A stretch of 64,000 nucleotides of DNA from [Phialemoniopsis] sp. UDSM-2020 (Eukaryota > Ascomycota > Sordariomycetes > Thyridiales > Thyridiaceae). Position 1 is the stretch's first letter. Each line of letters starts with the position of its first letter. Positions 54,417 through 64,000 of this stretch are shown one piece after another. The DNA lies in contig JAEILZ010000002.1 of the NCBI GenBank assembly GCA_018873225.1, positions 5,952,001-6,016,000 of the forward strand, read 5' to 3'. The notes beneath the pieces are model-generated. The model searched no databases. It was not told the origin of the DNA and saw nothing but the letters and a program-made list of their open reading frames with translations. A program made the position numbers and the translations under genes.

Positions 54417-55782
54417 TCATACCTGGATTGCCTCCAAGATCCGCCCCGTGCACTCTCCAAAGCCCACCAAGCCGCCTTCGGTAGATCCGCAGACACCCGT
54501 GATGGTGACTGTGTCACCGTCTTGCAGAAACAGTCGTTCCTCGCCGCCATTGAGCTGAATTTTGTGCTTCCCCGCCATATTCTGTTCAAGCATGCTGCCG
54601 CGCGACTTGGGATCGTCCCCAGAAATCGTTCCCGAGCCGAGGAGGTCTCCCGTTCGCATATTACAACCGCCACTCGAGTGGTGCGCGAGCATCTGATTGA
54701 AAGACCAGATGAGATTGCGTCCGTTAGTCTCGGTGATGGTGGTTGTGTCACCCTTGGCAGCTGATTTGTTTGTTGCTCGATTAGCAAACCCATTCAGCTT
54801 CAAGGCCCTAGTCTTGATAACAGCAGTACTCACTAGTTAGCTCGACATGTAGCTTAATGTCATATACGCTCCGAGTGTTAGACTCCCTCAGGTGCGGCAG
54901 GACATCGCCGTCGTTCTTGATGCCCTCCACCGCGAAAGGTGCAAGGGCGTCCGGCAACACAACCCAGGCACTGATTGTAGTACCAAAGTTCTTGGCATTG
55001 AACGGTCCCAGGGGCACATACTCCCAGGTCTGAATATCTCGTGCAGACCAGTCGTTCATGACCACATAGCCAAATGTGTGCTCCCCAGCCTGATCAACAG
55101 GAATAGGCTTACCCAGCTCGTTAGGCATGGACACAAAGGCGCCTAGCTCGAGCTCGATGTCGAGCCGGCGGCAGGGTTTAAAGGACGGCTCCTTAGGTTT
55201 AGCAGGGTCGGCAATGATCTGGCCCCAGGGGCGATGTAGCGACGTGCCCGACACGACCACGGAGGAGGCTCGACCGTGATATCCGACAGGCAGATGCTTG
55301 TAGTTGGGTTGCAGGGCGTTCTCCGGGCCGCGAAACAACGAGCCCACGGTAAAAGCGTGATTAATGCCGGCAAAGAAGTCGGTGTAGTCCCCGATTGCCA
55401 TGGGCACGTGTGTAGTAGCTTCGTCCACGTCGATAAGTACGTCGTTTCGCAGCTGTTCGTTATCGCGTAGCACGTTAGGGTGCCTAGTCTGCTCAGAGAG
55501 CAGGTCCTGGATATACAAGCGGACTTGGCGATGGAAAGGCCGACCGAGTGCGGCGAACGCGTTGAGTGTCGGTGACGAAAAGACCGCAATTTGGTCCTTG
55601 GACAGGCCCAACCCGGAGAAGCCGCCCCCATCAGCCAAGGCCTTGAGGTCGAGGACCTTGCCGCCGATGATGGTGGCAGGGCGCGGGGAGAGGTTCTTTG
55701 GGGTCGTGATGATACCGAATGGAATATTGGCGATGGAGAAGGGGGATGTGGCCGCGACAGGCACCCATGATCTTGCTGCCAT
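54417..55782 (-). CDS. fahA: Fumarylacetoacetase
   Basis: Two exons (54834-55782, 54417-54760) with a 73 bp GTGAGT...TCAG intron encode 430 residues, full length for the fungal enzyme. FahA hydrolyses fumarylacetoacetate to fumarate and acetoacetate, the last step of the homogentisate pathway, in the cytosol. The metal and catalytic residues are recognisable: DYTDFFA (metal Asp), YHGRASS (catalytic His), LDIELELGAF (two metal Glu), VVMNDWSARDIQTWEYVPLGPF (metal Asp and Lys region) and GTISGDDPKSRGSMLE near the C-terminus. It is divergent from homogentisate dioxygenase, sharing a 731 bp promoter region, as in known Aspergillus clusters where hmgA and fahA are co-regulated. The gene symbol follows Aspergillus usage. 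Confidence 0.97.
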
Positions 55783-56513
55783 ATTAGTTGAGCGAGTGTT
55801 CCGGGTGGTCAGAGAGGAAGTACGACGTAGTTTGGTGTTGGTGCTGCGACGCCAAGTTGATTCTGATGGTCTCTTCTGTCAAAACATTCACCAATCTCCA
55901 GAAGTCATTTCTCTTCAAGAGGATCGTCCCATCCGTCGTAGCTGAAAACTTCGTCCTTGTCGGCGCCGACCCAGCGGAACTGTCTCCAAAGTTGGCCGGC
56001 GACGGTGGGGCCGCACTTCTCCATGGCCCGTTTTGATCTCAGGGGACTGACCAATCATGCAAATATCCCTCCGGCACCCAAGCACCGCGTCAGCTGCCTT
56101 TGTAGCAATCACCACCGGAAAATCTACTCGGTTCCTGCATTCGCATTCGTTGGAAGATGCTAACTTCTGAATTTCATCGGTGTGCGCGGCAAACGTCAGA
56201 TTTGTCACACGGCCTGGACTCGGGAGGGAATGATTCAGCCTAACGATGCAAGGTGGACTGATGGGATGTGCGGATTCTGATGATACGCCATCTAGAAAGG
56301 TCCCTATGGTTTCCGTGGCTAGGCCCAGATTCTAGCAGGTATTGTCCGCCTGAAGTGCCGATAACAGAAGACATAGCAGACAAGCGAGAACCGCAGAGTT
56401 ACCTGATCTCACTCTCATCGCCTGACTTTGATCATTCACGCTACATTCAGTTGATATACTGGATCTGAGTTTGGCCTTGTCCAGCCCGGATAGTTGCACA
56501 GCCTTTAGCAAAA
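55783..56513. promoter_or_regulatory. Bidirectional promoter fahA / hmgA
   Basis: 731 bp between two divergent start codons, with no convincing ORF. It contains a CCAAT box (56050-56056 region, GACCAATCATG) and a perfect 12-bp palindrome (55959-55970). The arrangement predicts joint control of the two genes. Confidence 0.65.
55959..55970. promoter_or_regulatory. 12-bp palindrome, candidate Zn2Cys6 operator
   Basis: GTCGGCGCCGAC is its own reverse complement and carries an everted/inverted CGG-CCG core. Such sites are bound by zinc-cluster dimers. The protein that binds is not known. Confidence 0.4.
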
Positions 56514-57944
56514 ATGCCTATCACCAAGTTCACCACCCCTGAGAAGTATACGTATCTCAATGGCTTCGGGTCGTATCATGAGTAAGGTCAACGTAGTAGT
56601 TTCACATTCCCTGCTGCCGTTCTGTTGCTTTGATCGTCAGCCTGTCTGATTACTGATCGTCTGTTCTCCCCACTTAGGAGTGAAGCCGTTCCCGATACTC
56701 TCCCCATAGGAGCCAACGCACCCCAGCGCCCTGCCCACGGTCTCTACGCCGAGAAGCTTTCCGGAACCTCCTTCATCGCCCCTCGTCATGAAAACCAGCA
56801 AAGCTGGCTATATCGCATTCTCCCTTCCGCCGCTCATCTACCGTTCCGAGAGGTCGCAGCGGAGAACAATGCTTCCGCCAACTTGGGCGATCTGACAAAG
56901 GTCAACCAAATTCCTACACAGCTGCGCTGGGACCCATTTGATCTCGACGAGACCACCGATTGGGTCTCATCCCTCAAACTACTCGGAGGAGTTGGGAGCC
57001 CCGCAACCAAGACCGGGCTAGGCATCTTCATCTTCGCCTCCGGTCGTTTGATGGCTCCGAAGACGGCGTACTATTCGGCTGACGGGGACTTTCTGATTGT
57101 TCTCCAACACGGAGTCATGGATATCCAGACCGAGCTCGGTCACATCCTCGTGCGCCCGAATGAGATTGCTGTCATTCCTCGAGGTATCCGATATCGTGTT
57201 GAGCAACCCACTGGGGCTGTTCGCGGCTACATTCTCGAGCTCTTCGAAGGGCACTTCAAACTCCCTGAGCTTGGCCCCATCGGCTCCAATGGTCTCGCCA
57301 ACGCCCGCGACTTTCAGGCACCGGTCGCTGCATTTGAGGAAGATACCGAGTCAGAATGGACGATCTACACCAAATACAACAATACGCTCTTCTCGGCGAC
57401 GCAATCACATACTCCCTTTGACGTCGTCGGCTGGCACGGCCTGTACTACCCGTACAAGTACGACCTCGGCCGCTTCAACGTCATCGGCAGCACGAGCTTC
57501 GACCACCCAGACCCGAGCATCTACACCGTGCTCAGCAACCCCGTCGCCGACTTTGTCATCTTCCCCCCGCGCTGGCTCGTCCAGGAAGACACCTTCCGCC
57601 CGCCCTGGTACCACCGCAACACCATGTCCGAGTTCATGGGCCTCGTGATGGGCGAGTACGACGCCAAAGTCGGGGGCGGGTTCAAGGCGGCCGGGGCCTC
57701 ACTACACAACGTCATGAGTGCGCATGGACCGGATGCCGAGACCCATGCGCGGGCCAGCGCGGCGGAGTTGAGGCCGGAGAAGGTCGGGGAAGGGAGCATG
57801 GCCTTCATGTTTGAGAGCCCACTCATGATTGGCGTGACGGACTGGGGGCTGGAGAAGTGCCAGAAGGTACAGAAGAAGTATAACGACGAGTCATGGGTGC
57901 CACTGAAGCCGCACTTCAAGAGGCCTCCAGTCAAGAAAGAGTGA
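56514..57944 (+). CDS. hmgA: Homogentisate 1,2-dioxygenase
   Basis: Two exons (56514-56581, 56678-57944) with a 96 bp intron give 444 residues. HmgA opens the ring of homogentisate with O2 and Fe(II) to give maleylacetoacetate. The N-terminus [16 protein letters not shown] and the block [17 protein letters not shown] are typical. The iron ligands are present: His and Glu in [12 protein letters not shown] and His in [12 protein letters not shown]; the acid-base His lies in [11 protein letters not shown]. No truncation or missing residue is seen. Divergent from fahA. With the amine oxidase, ALDH and hydroxylases nearby, it could serve a dedicated arylamine/arylacetate route instead of, or in addition to, tyrosine breakdown. 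Confidence 0.97.
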
Positions 57945-58316
57945 TTCCTGTCCTGCAAGACTGGCACAGGGTTGTCGACGGACTCACTGGCTGCTGTAGA
58001 CACAGTTAGAAATCAAGAATCGAGTTTACGTTTGACATGGGAGCAGTGATGGACATCTCTCTTGGTAACTTGAGATGAATAACATCATTTCAATTCGAGC
58101 TACGGTTGCAGGTACAACATGAACACCATTAAGTGCCCTTTGATAAAAAGATTGTAATGTCAATACGTTTTCCGAATCGCCTACTTAATAAGTTCGGGGC
58201 GTCACACATCCCGTCCTTCTGTCCGTGGAGGACGCACTCAAATTCTAGCTGCAACACGTAACACACGATTAGTACGGGGGTAGTCCAGAAGTATATCAAG
58301 AGCAATACCGCAGTTC
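57945..58316. other. Convergent intergenic region
   Basis: 372 bp between the 3' ends of hmgA and the permease gene. No supported feature. Confidence 0.5.
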
Positions 58317-60334
58317 TCACGCACGTTCGACCTCATCAGCCATGGAAGCCTCCTTGCTGCCCTTGACCGGTACCTGTTCCAAGCCGACCGCCGACATGGT
58401 TCGCTGTGCAACCAGAAAGTCGATGGGACCCTCGTACCGGGAGCGTCCGTAGGCAAACCAGAGGACGAGGCACAATAGGAAGACAAAGCCGAGAATGGCA
58501 GAGGCGTAGTTCCTAGAGTAGCGACACGTTAATCAGATGGTATTTCAACAGTTCGGTGAGGCAGATTGGCACGTACATGTTCTCGGCAGTGACAGGCTGA
58601 TAGACTGGAAACGACATGAACAAGATCATGAAGCACCCAAACAGGAAGCCGACGATATTACACAGTAATCCCCAGCGACCGAGATTGAAACGTCCGCGGA
58701 CAAGATTGCGATGCCAACGCGTGTAGAACAGGTCCAGACCGATGGGAACAACGTACGACAGCTGGAAGGCGACCAGGACACCGGCCATGATGCCGTAGAA
58801 GGCGGTCGTGTTCCAGATGTAGATCATGACGACGACCAGACTCGGCGGTAGCAGGACCAGATTGGCCCAGATGGGCACTCCATAGGTTGGGTGGAGCTTG
58901 GCGAACACCCCCGGGAGAGCGTTGTCGCGGGCCATGGACCAAACAGCCCGGGCTGCGGCGCCCCACAGGTCGAAGCCTGCGGCCATGGCTACGGAGGAGG
59001 ACATGAGGTTTAGGAAGATGGCGGCGCCTGTGGAGCCAGTGCTATTGTAGACGATCTGGGTGAAGGGGCTCATGAGGCCGATAGGAGAGGCGAGGACCTC
59101 CGCGGTGTCACCGATACAGAAGAGCACGGTGATAATAAAAGGGATGGTCATGACAGCGTTGCCAACCGCCTGGAGAATCACTAGGCACTGGGCGTCAGTA
59201 AAGCCCCATGGGGGTCGCTAGGGGCAGAAGAATTGAGCTCACTAGCTCGAGGCACCTGAACGTCGGCATTGTCAATCTCCTCGCTGTAGTGGCTGGCAGA
59301 ATCGAGGGAGAAGAAGGCGTAGAGGGCAGCGAGTAGGCTGACAGACCACGAAACAAAGTCCGAGTCCCAGCCTGTGCCATTCTGGAAGTCTGTAAAGACG
59401 TACTTGGCATCGTGTTTATTCTCGGTGCGGCCGACGAGCACAAACATGACTGTAAAGTAGGCGACCACATGAATAACAAGGACTTCAGCATGTTAGCTCA
59501 GCGGGTTTGACGCGTCGTGATACCACACAGCAAGGTCGACATACTAGCTTGGTTCATGTAGTGCAAGGACTTGACGAAAAAGATATTGACCACTATCCAG
59601 CAAGCCATGCAGGCAACGTTCATCTGGAGAACACGACGTCAGTTAATAATCAAGACCGCCAGTCGATAGTACCGAGAACAGACCAGAAAGGCGTGCCAAG
59701 TTTGTGGCTCGTAGCCACTGCCGATGAGAGCATAAGATTGGACCTGAACTGTCACGCCCATGCCACACGAGATGGCGCCGAGCCACAAGCCGGCAAGGCC
59801 AAACCACGCTGTGATCCAGCTCTAGCACATGTGGTTAGACTCTCCAAGTGATTTCTATAGTATTCCAAGACGAACTCACAGCGATACGGGCGTACTTGGG
59901 AGGGGCAAGATTCGCAGCCCATACGTACTGGCCGCCGGCTGAAGGCCACATGCTGTGAAGAACGCTCGTCAGTGAAAGCTACTGTGGGATGACCGAATGA
60001 GGCTCATGTATTAAGACTGACCTGACAAACTCTGCGAGTGACAACGCCATGGCGCAGATGCCAACGGAGACGAATACCCAGCCCCAGAGCAGGCCGACGG
60101 AGCTGCCTCCGGTGATTCCTTGGGCGATAGAGGCGGTCCATCCCTCCCACTAGAGTAGCTCGGTGTAAACAATGATGGTCAATAATGAAAGAAAGGATGA
60201 AATCAACTTACGGCTCCAGAAGTGCATATTGCAATGCCAAAGGCCGTCCAAAAGTTGAAGCGCTTCTTCAGATGGGGCCCATCACTTGCTTCCACAACCT
60301 GGGGCGTTTCGATATCGGCGGTATGAGGAGACAT
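58317..60334 (-). CDS. APC-family amine/choline/amino-acid permease
   Basis: Eight exons (60212-60334, 60022-60149, 59880-59952, 59684-59821, 59545-59623, 59243-59482, 58577-59180, 58317-58512), each intron 58-69 bp, all in phase, give 526 residues. The start KKRFNFWTAFGIAICTSGAWEGW and the block GGSSVGLLWGWVFVS are typical of the fungal choline/GABA permease group of the APC superfamily. So are SAGGQYVWAANLAPPKYARIASW and the later FFSLDSASHYSEEI. About twelve membrane segments are visible, with charged termini inside. In the plasma membrane it would import an amine or amino acid; the neighbouring amine oxidase suggests an arylamine substrate (inference). The fourth intron was placed using the GTCTGT donor, the only one that keeps the frame. 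Confidence 0.9.
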
Positions 60335-61491
60335 GTTGGCTTAGATTGTATCGAGACAGTGCCACAATGAACCGAGGTATCCAAAACACAAGGAGGGCGA
60401 TGAGAGTCCTTGGGAGAGCGATGTACCGACCTGGACAATTCGGGCAACTATATAACCAATGGCCACAGAATGATAAGTGCCGGACAGTCTCCCCTTCTCA
60501 CTTAACAAGCCAAAGGCTTTACCACTCGACAAGACCGTTTGACAAGTCAAGTGACAGGTGATAAAGCATCTTGGGAAGGTGAGGGGGGTGGCAGGGATTG
60601 CGAAGGCGGAAAATTGTACCAACCATTCCACGAAGCACACAGGGCCATGCAAAGACGAGTACCTCCCCGGCTTGAATCCTAAACATTATCTCTCAGATCA
60701 GTCAGAGCTGGTGAGGCCAGGAGGCACAATACAGGTCCACCTATGGTAGGGTAGGTGAGAGTAAGCAGCAGACAAGAGTCCGGGGTGCTGGCCAAGCTGT
60801 CACTCCTGAGCATTGTGTCCCCCATGTCCCAATCAGCATGTACCGGACGGGGCCCTTAGCAGAACCAGCGATGATAAGCCCAAACCGATTGCTCCGGGCC
60901 ACTGGCCCAGCTTGGGGCTGGTTCAAGATAACGCCCCCTCGAGACGAGTGTCTCCGCTACAAGTGGGATACTTCGGGCTAGGGTCACCTATCGGTGTAGG
61001 GCGAGACCATCGGATTCGTCAAAATAATCCACAGCAGAAAGACCTGCTAGCGGCCTGAACCTCCACTGAGATAGGCATGTTTTCACCAAGCTAGACTCTT
61101 CCTATCGTGCGGGGAAGCGGGTCGACCTTCATTTCCGGACGAAAGACACCTTTGAACGCCTAGGTAGATGGCTGGGAGCAGCTCGTTGCGGGATTTCCGC
61201 GTGATCGTAAGTGGCATTCCCATGGCCGGGTTTGAAAGCCATGACAAGAATGCAGGATCCAAGGTGTAGTCAGAGCTCGAGGCATAGAAGGCAAATCTTG
61301 TTGTTTCTGTGCAACAATGAATACAATGGGTAGCTGCCGCTTCGAGGTACCTGTATACGTCCCAGGTTGCTGGTGCACTGCTTCACTCGTCCAAGGAAGA
61401 TGAACAGTAGCTCGTGAAGAATCAAATCTGGATCAAATAGCTAATGACTACATCGAAACCTTCACGCCAAACTCGCCTATTGACCGAACCA
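60335..61491. other. Intergenic region, nothing recognised
   Basis: About 1.16 kb upstream of the permease and downstream of the FAD monooxygenase. Short ORFs only, none with a recognisable domain or splice support. Confidence 0.5.
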
Positions 61492-62935
61492 TCACGCCAT
61501 GACAGGCACCGTGATCCGAGACCTATCATGGCTTCTGCTCTCCGGGCTGTAGTCTCCGCCCGCCGGGAGCGCCAGCTCCTCAATCGGCCCCTGCCTACCG
61601 CTCCTGACCTCCGCCGCGAGCCGGTCAAAGTGCTCCTCGGCATTGGCCCGCGCGTCGTGCTCGATGACCCAGCTCGGGCGCGGCAGGTTGAGCACCTCCG
61701 GGTTATCCTTGAGAAAGTCGCTGTCCCACTCGACGTTGTGGTACCCGTCGCGCACCTCGGTCGACGCCATGTGCGTGACGTGCGACCGGTTGAAGCGGAT
61801 GCGCTCAAATACGCGCAGGGCCAGGGGCACGTCGCCGCGCGCGCGCTGCAGCGCGACGGCGACGGCCACGCCGTCCTCCATCGCCTGCGAGCCGCCCTGC
61901 GCCGAGGTGGGCAGGTGGCAGTGGGCCGCGTCGCCGATGAGGGCGATGCGCGCCGAGGGCGACAGCCAGGTCTTGAGGGGGTCCCGCCAGACGAGCTTGT
62001 AGTCGACCAGGTTCTTGGGCGGGGTCGACTTGACGATATCGACGAGGCACTGCTCGAAATCGCCTTCTTTGAGACAGGCGAGGACGTCCTCAATCTTGCC
62101 CGGGAAGGACCACGACTCTCCGATGTCTTCGGTATCCTGACGTAAGAGATGAGTGATGAACGGGCTGAAGTAAAAAGGGTGTAGTTGTGTTGATTATTGG
62201 AAAACATACCTTGTGTGTCAGCACCCAGCCGAGGTCTTTGCCGTGGTTCCACGTGTAAACGATCATGTGCAGATCCTTGGCTACCCACAGCCTCGTCATG
62301 TCCCTCGTCGTCTCACAGAACTCCTTGAGCAGAGGGTTTGCCCGATGTTCGTCGTTGATGGTCAAGTACGCCCGATAGATGGCGTAGCCGCTGTTCACCT
62401 TGGTGTCCGGGAGGCCCAGCACCTGCTGACGTGCCAAGGAGCGCGGGCCATCGGCAGCGATGACTACGTCGCCCGTGAAGATGGTACCATTGTTGGTGAG
62501 TACTCCGGGCCTTTCCTGGTCGAGATACTGTACCACGCGCTCGTTGTAGCAGAACTTGACGCCGATCTCGCGCGCGTAGTCGGCGATGACCTTGTGCATC
62601 TGCCCGCGGTGGCCGGCGAACTGGCGCCAGAAGTGGTGAGGCTCTAGGATCCAGTCCTCTTTGAAGATCACGGTGCCATCAGACTTGCAGTACTCGAAGC
62701 TCTCGCCCTGATTGATACAGATCTTCATGAGGTCGCGAGCGACTCGGCCGTTTTCCCAGGTCTCAAGGATGCGGCCGCCATTGGGGAAGAAGTCGATGAT
62801 GTCGCCGTAGGTAAGGCTGGTTGGGTAGATCTCGACGATGGTGGCCTGCATGCCACGGAGCTGGCACTCAATAGCGGCTGTCAGGCCACCAAAGCCAGCC
62901 CCGACGATGAGGACCTGCAGGGGCTCACTCGCCAT
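61492..62935 (-). CDS. FAD-dependent aromatic monooxygenase (salicylate-hydroxylase-like)
   Basis: Two exons (62210-62935, 61492-62136) with a 73 bp GTATGT...GTCAG intron give 456 residues. The FAD motif LIVGAGFGGLTAAIE opens the protein, the DG motif is VVIAADGPRS and the second FAD motif is ALIGDAAHCHLPTSAQGGSQAMEDG. This is the class A flavoprotein hydroxylase plan (salicylate hydroxylase, 3-hydroxybenzoate 6-hydroxylase and related). These enzymes use NAD(P)H and O2 to hydroxylate phenols, often next to or para to an existing hydroxyl. In this setting, hydroxylation of a hydroxyphenylacetate to homogentisate is one option, competing with the P450. The ATG at 62935 directly precedes the FAD fold; the frame is open to 63025. 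Confidence 0.92.
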
Positions 62936-63639
62936 CCTTGGCTTAGCCTTGGATGCTTGGGTGGTGGTGTGGACTTGTAAGTGAGGGGTAAGCAGTAACT
63001 TGGGGCAGGTGTACTGAAACGACATTCAACTTTGACAAAGATTGACAGAAATTCACTTCTGGCAAAGAATGTTGGATCAAGTACGGAGCAGAGACCCAGC
63101 CCGAAGCAGTTGTCCAAAGGGGGGAAGGTTCGTCGTATCGATGACTCTCAAGTTATGAGTTCGAGCCCAATTGAAGAGGACGATAGTAGCCAGACTTTTG
63201 GGATAATCTTCCTTCTGACCATCTCCAGGTCTCAACCTTTGCCAGGTACGTGATCTTCCTGTAATGATGGTGAGGAGTTGCGGGGATTGGTAGCGCTGGA
63301 TTAATCTTGTCCCCTACCCCGGTACAAGCATAGCGTGGTTGGAACATCTCTAGCAATTGAGTGCGGTGGGTTGAGCTGGTGTAGACACAAGGGTGGTTCA
63401 AGACTAGGAATAATACCTGATTGGTTCGATTGTTCCGGACGGTTATCTTCCCAAAAACCCTTGTGATGCTCGCAACTAATGTCAGTAACCCCACTTGACT
63501 TATCACACACACAGGAGTGAGGGAGGCATAGAGATTGACCTATGGGTACTTGTTGCTTGAGTTCTATGTCTTCTCGCGGTCAGAGCCGGATAATGTGACC
63601 CGTGTTTTTGAAAGCCAAGAGACTCGTGTTGCCTCCTCC
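62936..63639. other. Intergenic region, nothing recognised
   Basis: About 700 bp containing the promoter of the FAD monooxygenase and the 3' region of the MFS gene. No supported gene. Confidence 0.5.
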
Positions 63640-64000
63640 CTAATACTTTCTCCTTATGCCAAATCCCACACTCATGACACGCACAGCGACGAAGCAGCCC
63701 AGCGCACCCACGTAGGCCACGCCTGCGAAGAGGATTAGCCCCAAGTAGTCGCCTTTCCCCGCTTGCAGAATCTGGCCCCCAAGTGGGACCCCCAGCAGGG
63801 ACCTGTACGAGACATATTAGTGACCGTAGAGACCCCTACAGCTTCGACCCTGTGGCAAAGCCGATGAACTGGGTTGGGGAGAAGTGTAGACGAGAAACTC
63901 AAATATTTTACTCACCCGAAGCTACCCACACTATAGATAGCCGTAAAGTACTTGCCATAATGCTCCGTAGGACATAGCTGCGCGATGCATACAGGGACAA
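63640..64000 (-). CDS. MFS monocarboxylate transporter, C-terminal end only
   Basis: The last two exons of a gene that continues beyond the window: >64000-63916 and 63802-63640, separated by a 113 bp intron (GTGAGT donor, GTACAG acceptor). Translation gives PVCIAQLCPTEHYGKYFTAIYS before the splice. After the splice come SLLGVPLGGQILQAGKGDY and the last membrane segment LGLILFAGVAYVGALGCFVAV. These are standard motifs of fungal monocarboxylate-transporter-like (MCT) proteins of the major facilitator superfamily. No ORF of useful length covers it because both exons are short. Next to catabolic genes it could import an aromatic or aliphatic acid. Confidence 0.78.

Noticed and set aside
61422..62288. 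288-codon minus ORF and 233-codon plus ORF over the FAD monooxygenase
   Set aside because: Arg/Ser-rich and Val/Arg-rich shadow frames of the true second exon, which carries the GDAAH motif in another frame.
1..64000. Search by eye for tRNA genes, rRNA, CRISPR arrays, complete transposons and phage genes
   Set aside because: None recognised; short TA-rich stretches and CGG palindromes were not enough to call any. A tRNA scan and a repeat search would be needed to exclude small elements.

Overview
The window is nuclear DNA of a filamentous ascomycete (Pezizomycotina, most likely Sordariomycetes). Genes lie on both strands with no operons. Most are cut by 50-110 bp GT-AG introns with fungal CTAAC/CTGAC-like branch sites. 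The families are typical of moulds: four Zn2Cys6 regulators, a HET protein, KP4-like secreted proteins, a TRI101-like acyltransferase, F-box proteins and DBP9. All exon structures given here were spliced by eye and checked for phase. No tRNA, rRNA, CRISPR array or intact transposon was recognised.

Left part (1-31.8 kb): a mixed neighbourhood. It holds a truncated membrane protein at the left edge, a head-to-head pair of secreted KP4 killer-toxin-like genes, a seven-finger C2H2 protein, a Zn2Cys6 regulator, the ribosome-biogenesis helicase DBP9, and a convergent BAHD acyltransferase / CE1 esterase pair. These are followed by a HET-domain gene, a UPC2-like Zn2Cys6 regulator with a probable GC-AG intron, an NmrA-like protein, a large unknown secreted protein, a Cys-rich F-box-like protein, an unusual motor-only kinesin, a membrane protein broken by one in-frame stop, and an F-box protein.

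Middle (31.8-38.1 kb): a gene-poor stretch with a two-copy ~120 bp tandem repeat and one small spliced gene, then a 1148-residue C2H2 protein.

Right part (38.5-64 kb): thirteen consecutive genes that read as one metabolic neighbourhood. In order they are a DMT transporter, an aldehyde dehydrogenase, a cytochrome P450, a flavin amine oxidase, two Zn2Cys6 regulators, an NmrA/isoflavone-reductase-like protein, a small Dabb-like protein, fumarylacetoacetase, homogentisate 1,2-dioxygenase, an APC amine/choline permease, a FAD aromatic monooxygenase and a truncated MFS monocarboxylate transporter. They can be chained into a route: uptake of an aromatic amine, oxidative deamination (amine oxidase), oxidation to an arylacetate (ALDH), ring hydroxylation to homogentisate (P450 and/or FAD monooxygenase), ring opening (HmgA) and cleavage to fumarate and acetoacetate (FahA). 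Neither maleylacetoacetate isomerase nor 4-hydroxyphenylpyruvate dioxygenase is in the window. The enzyme families are read from the sequence; the assembly into one pathway is inference and is the most interesting hypothesis here.
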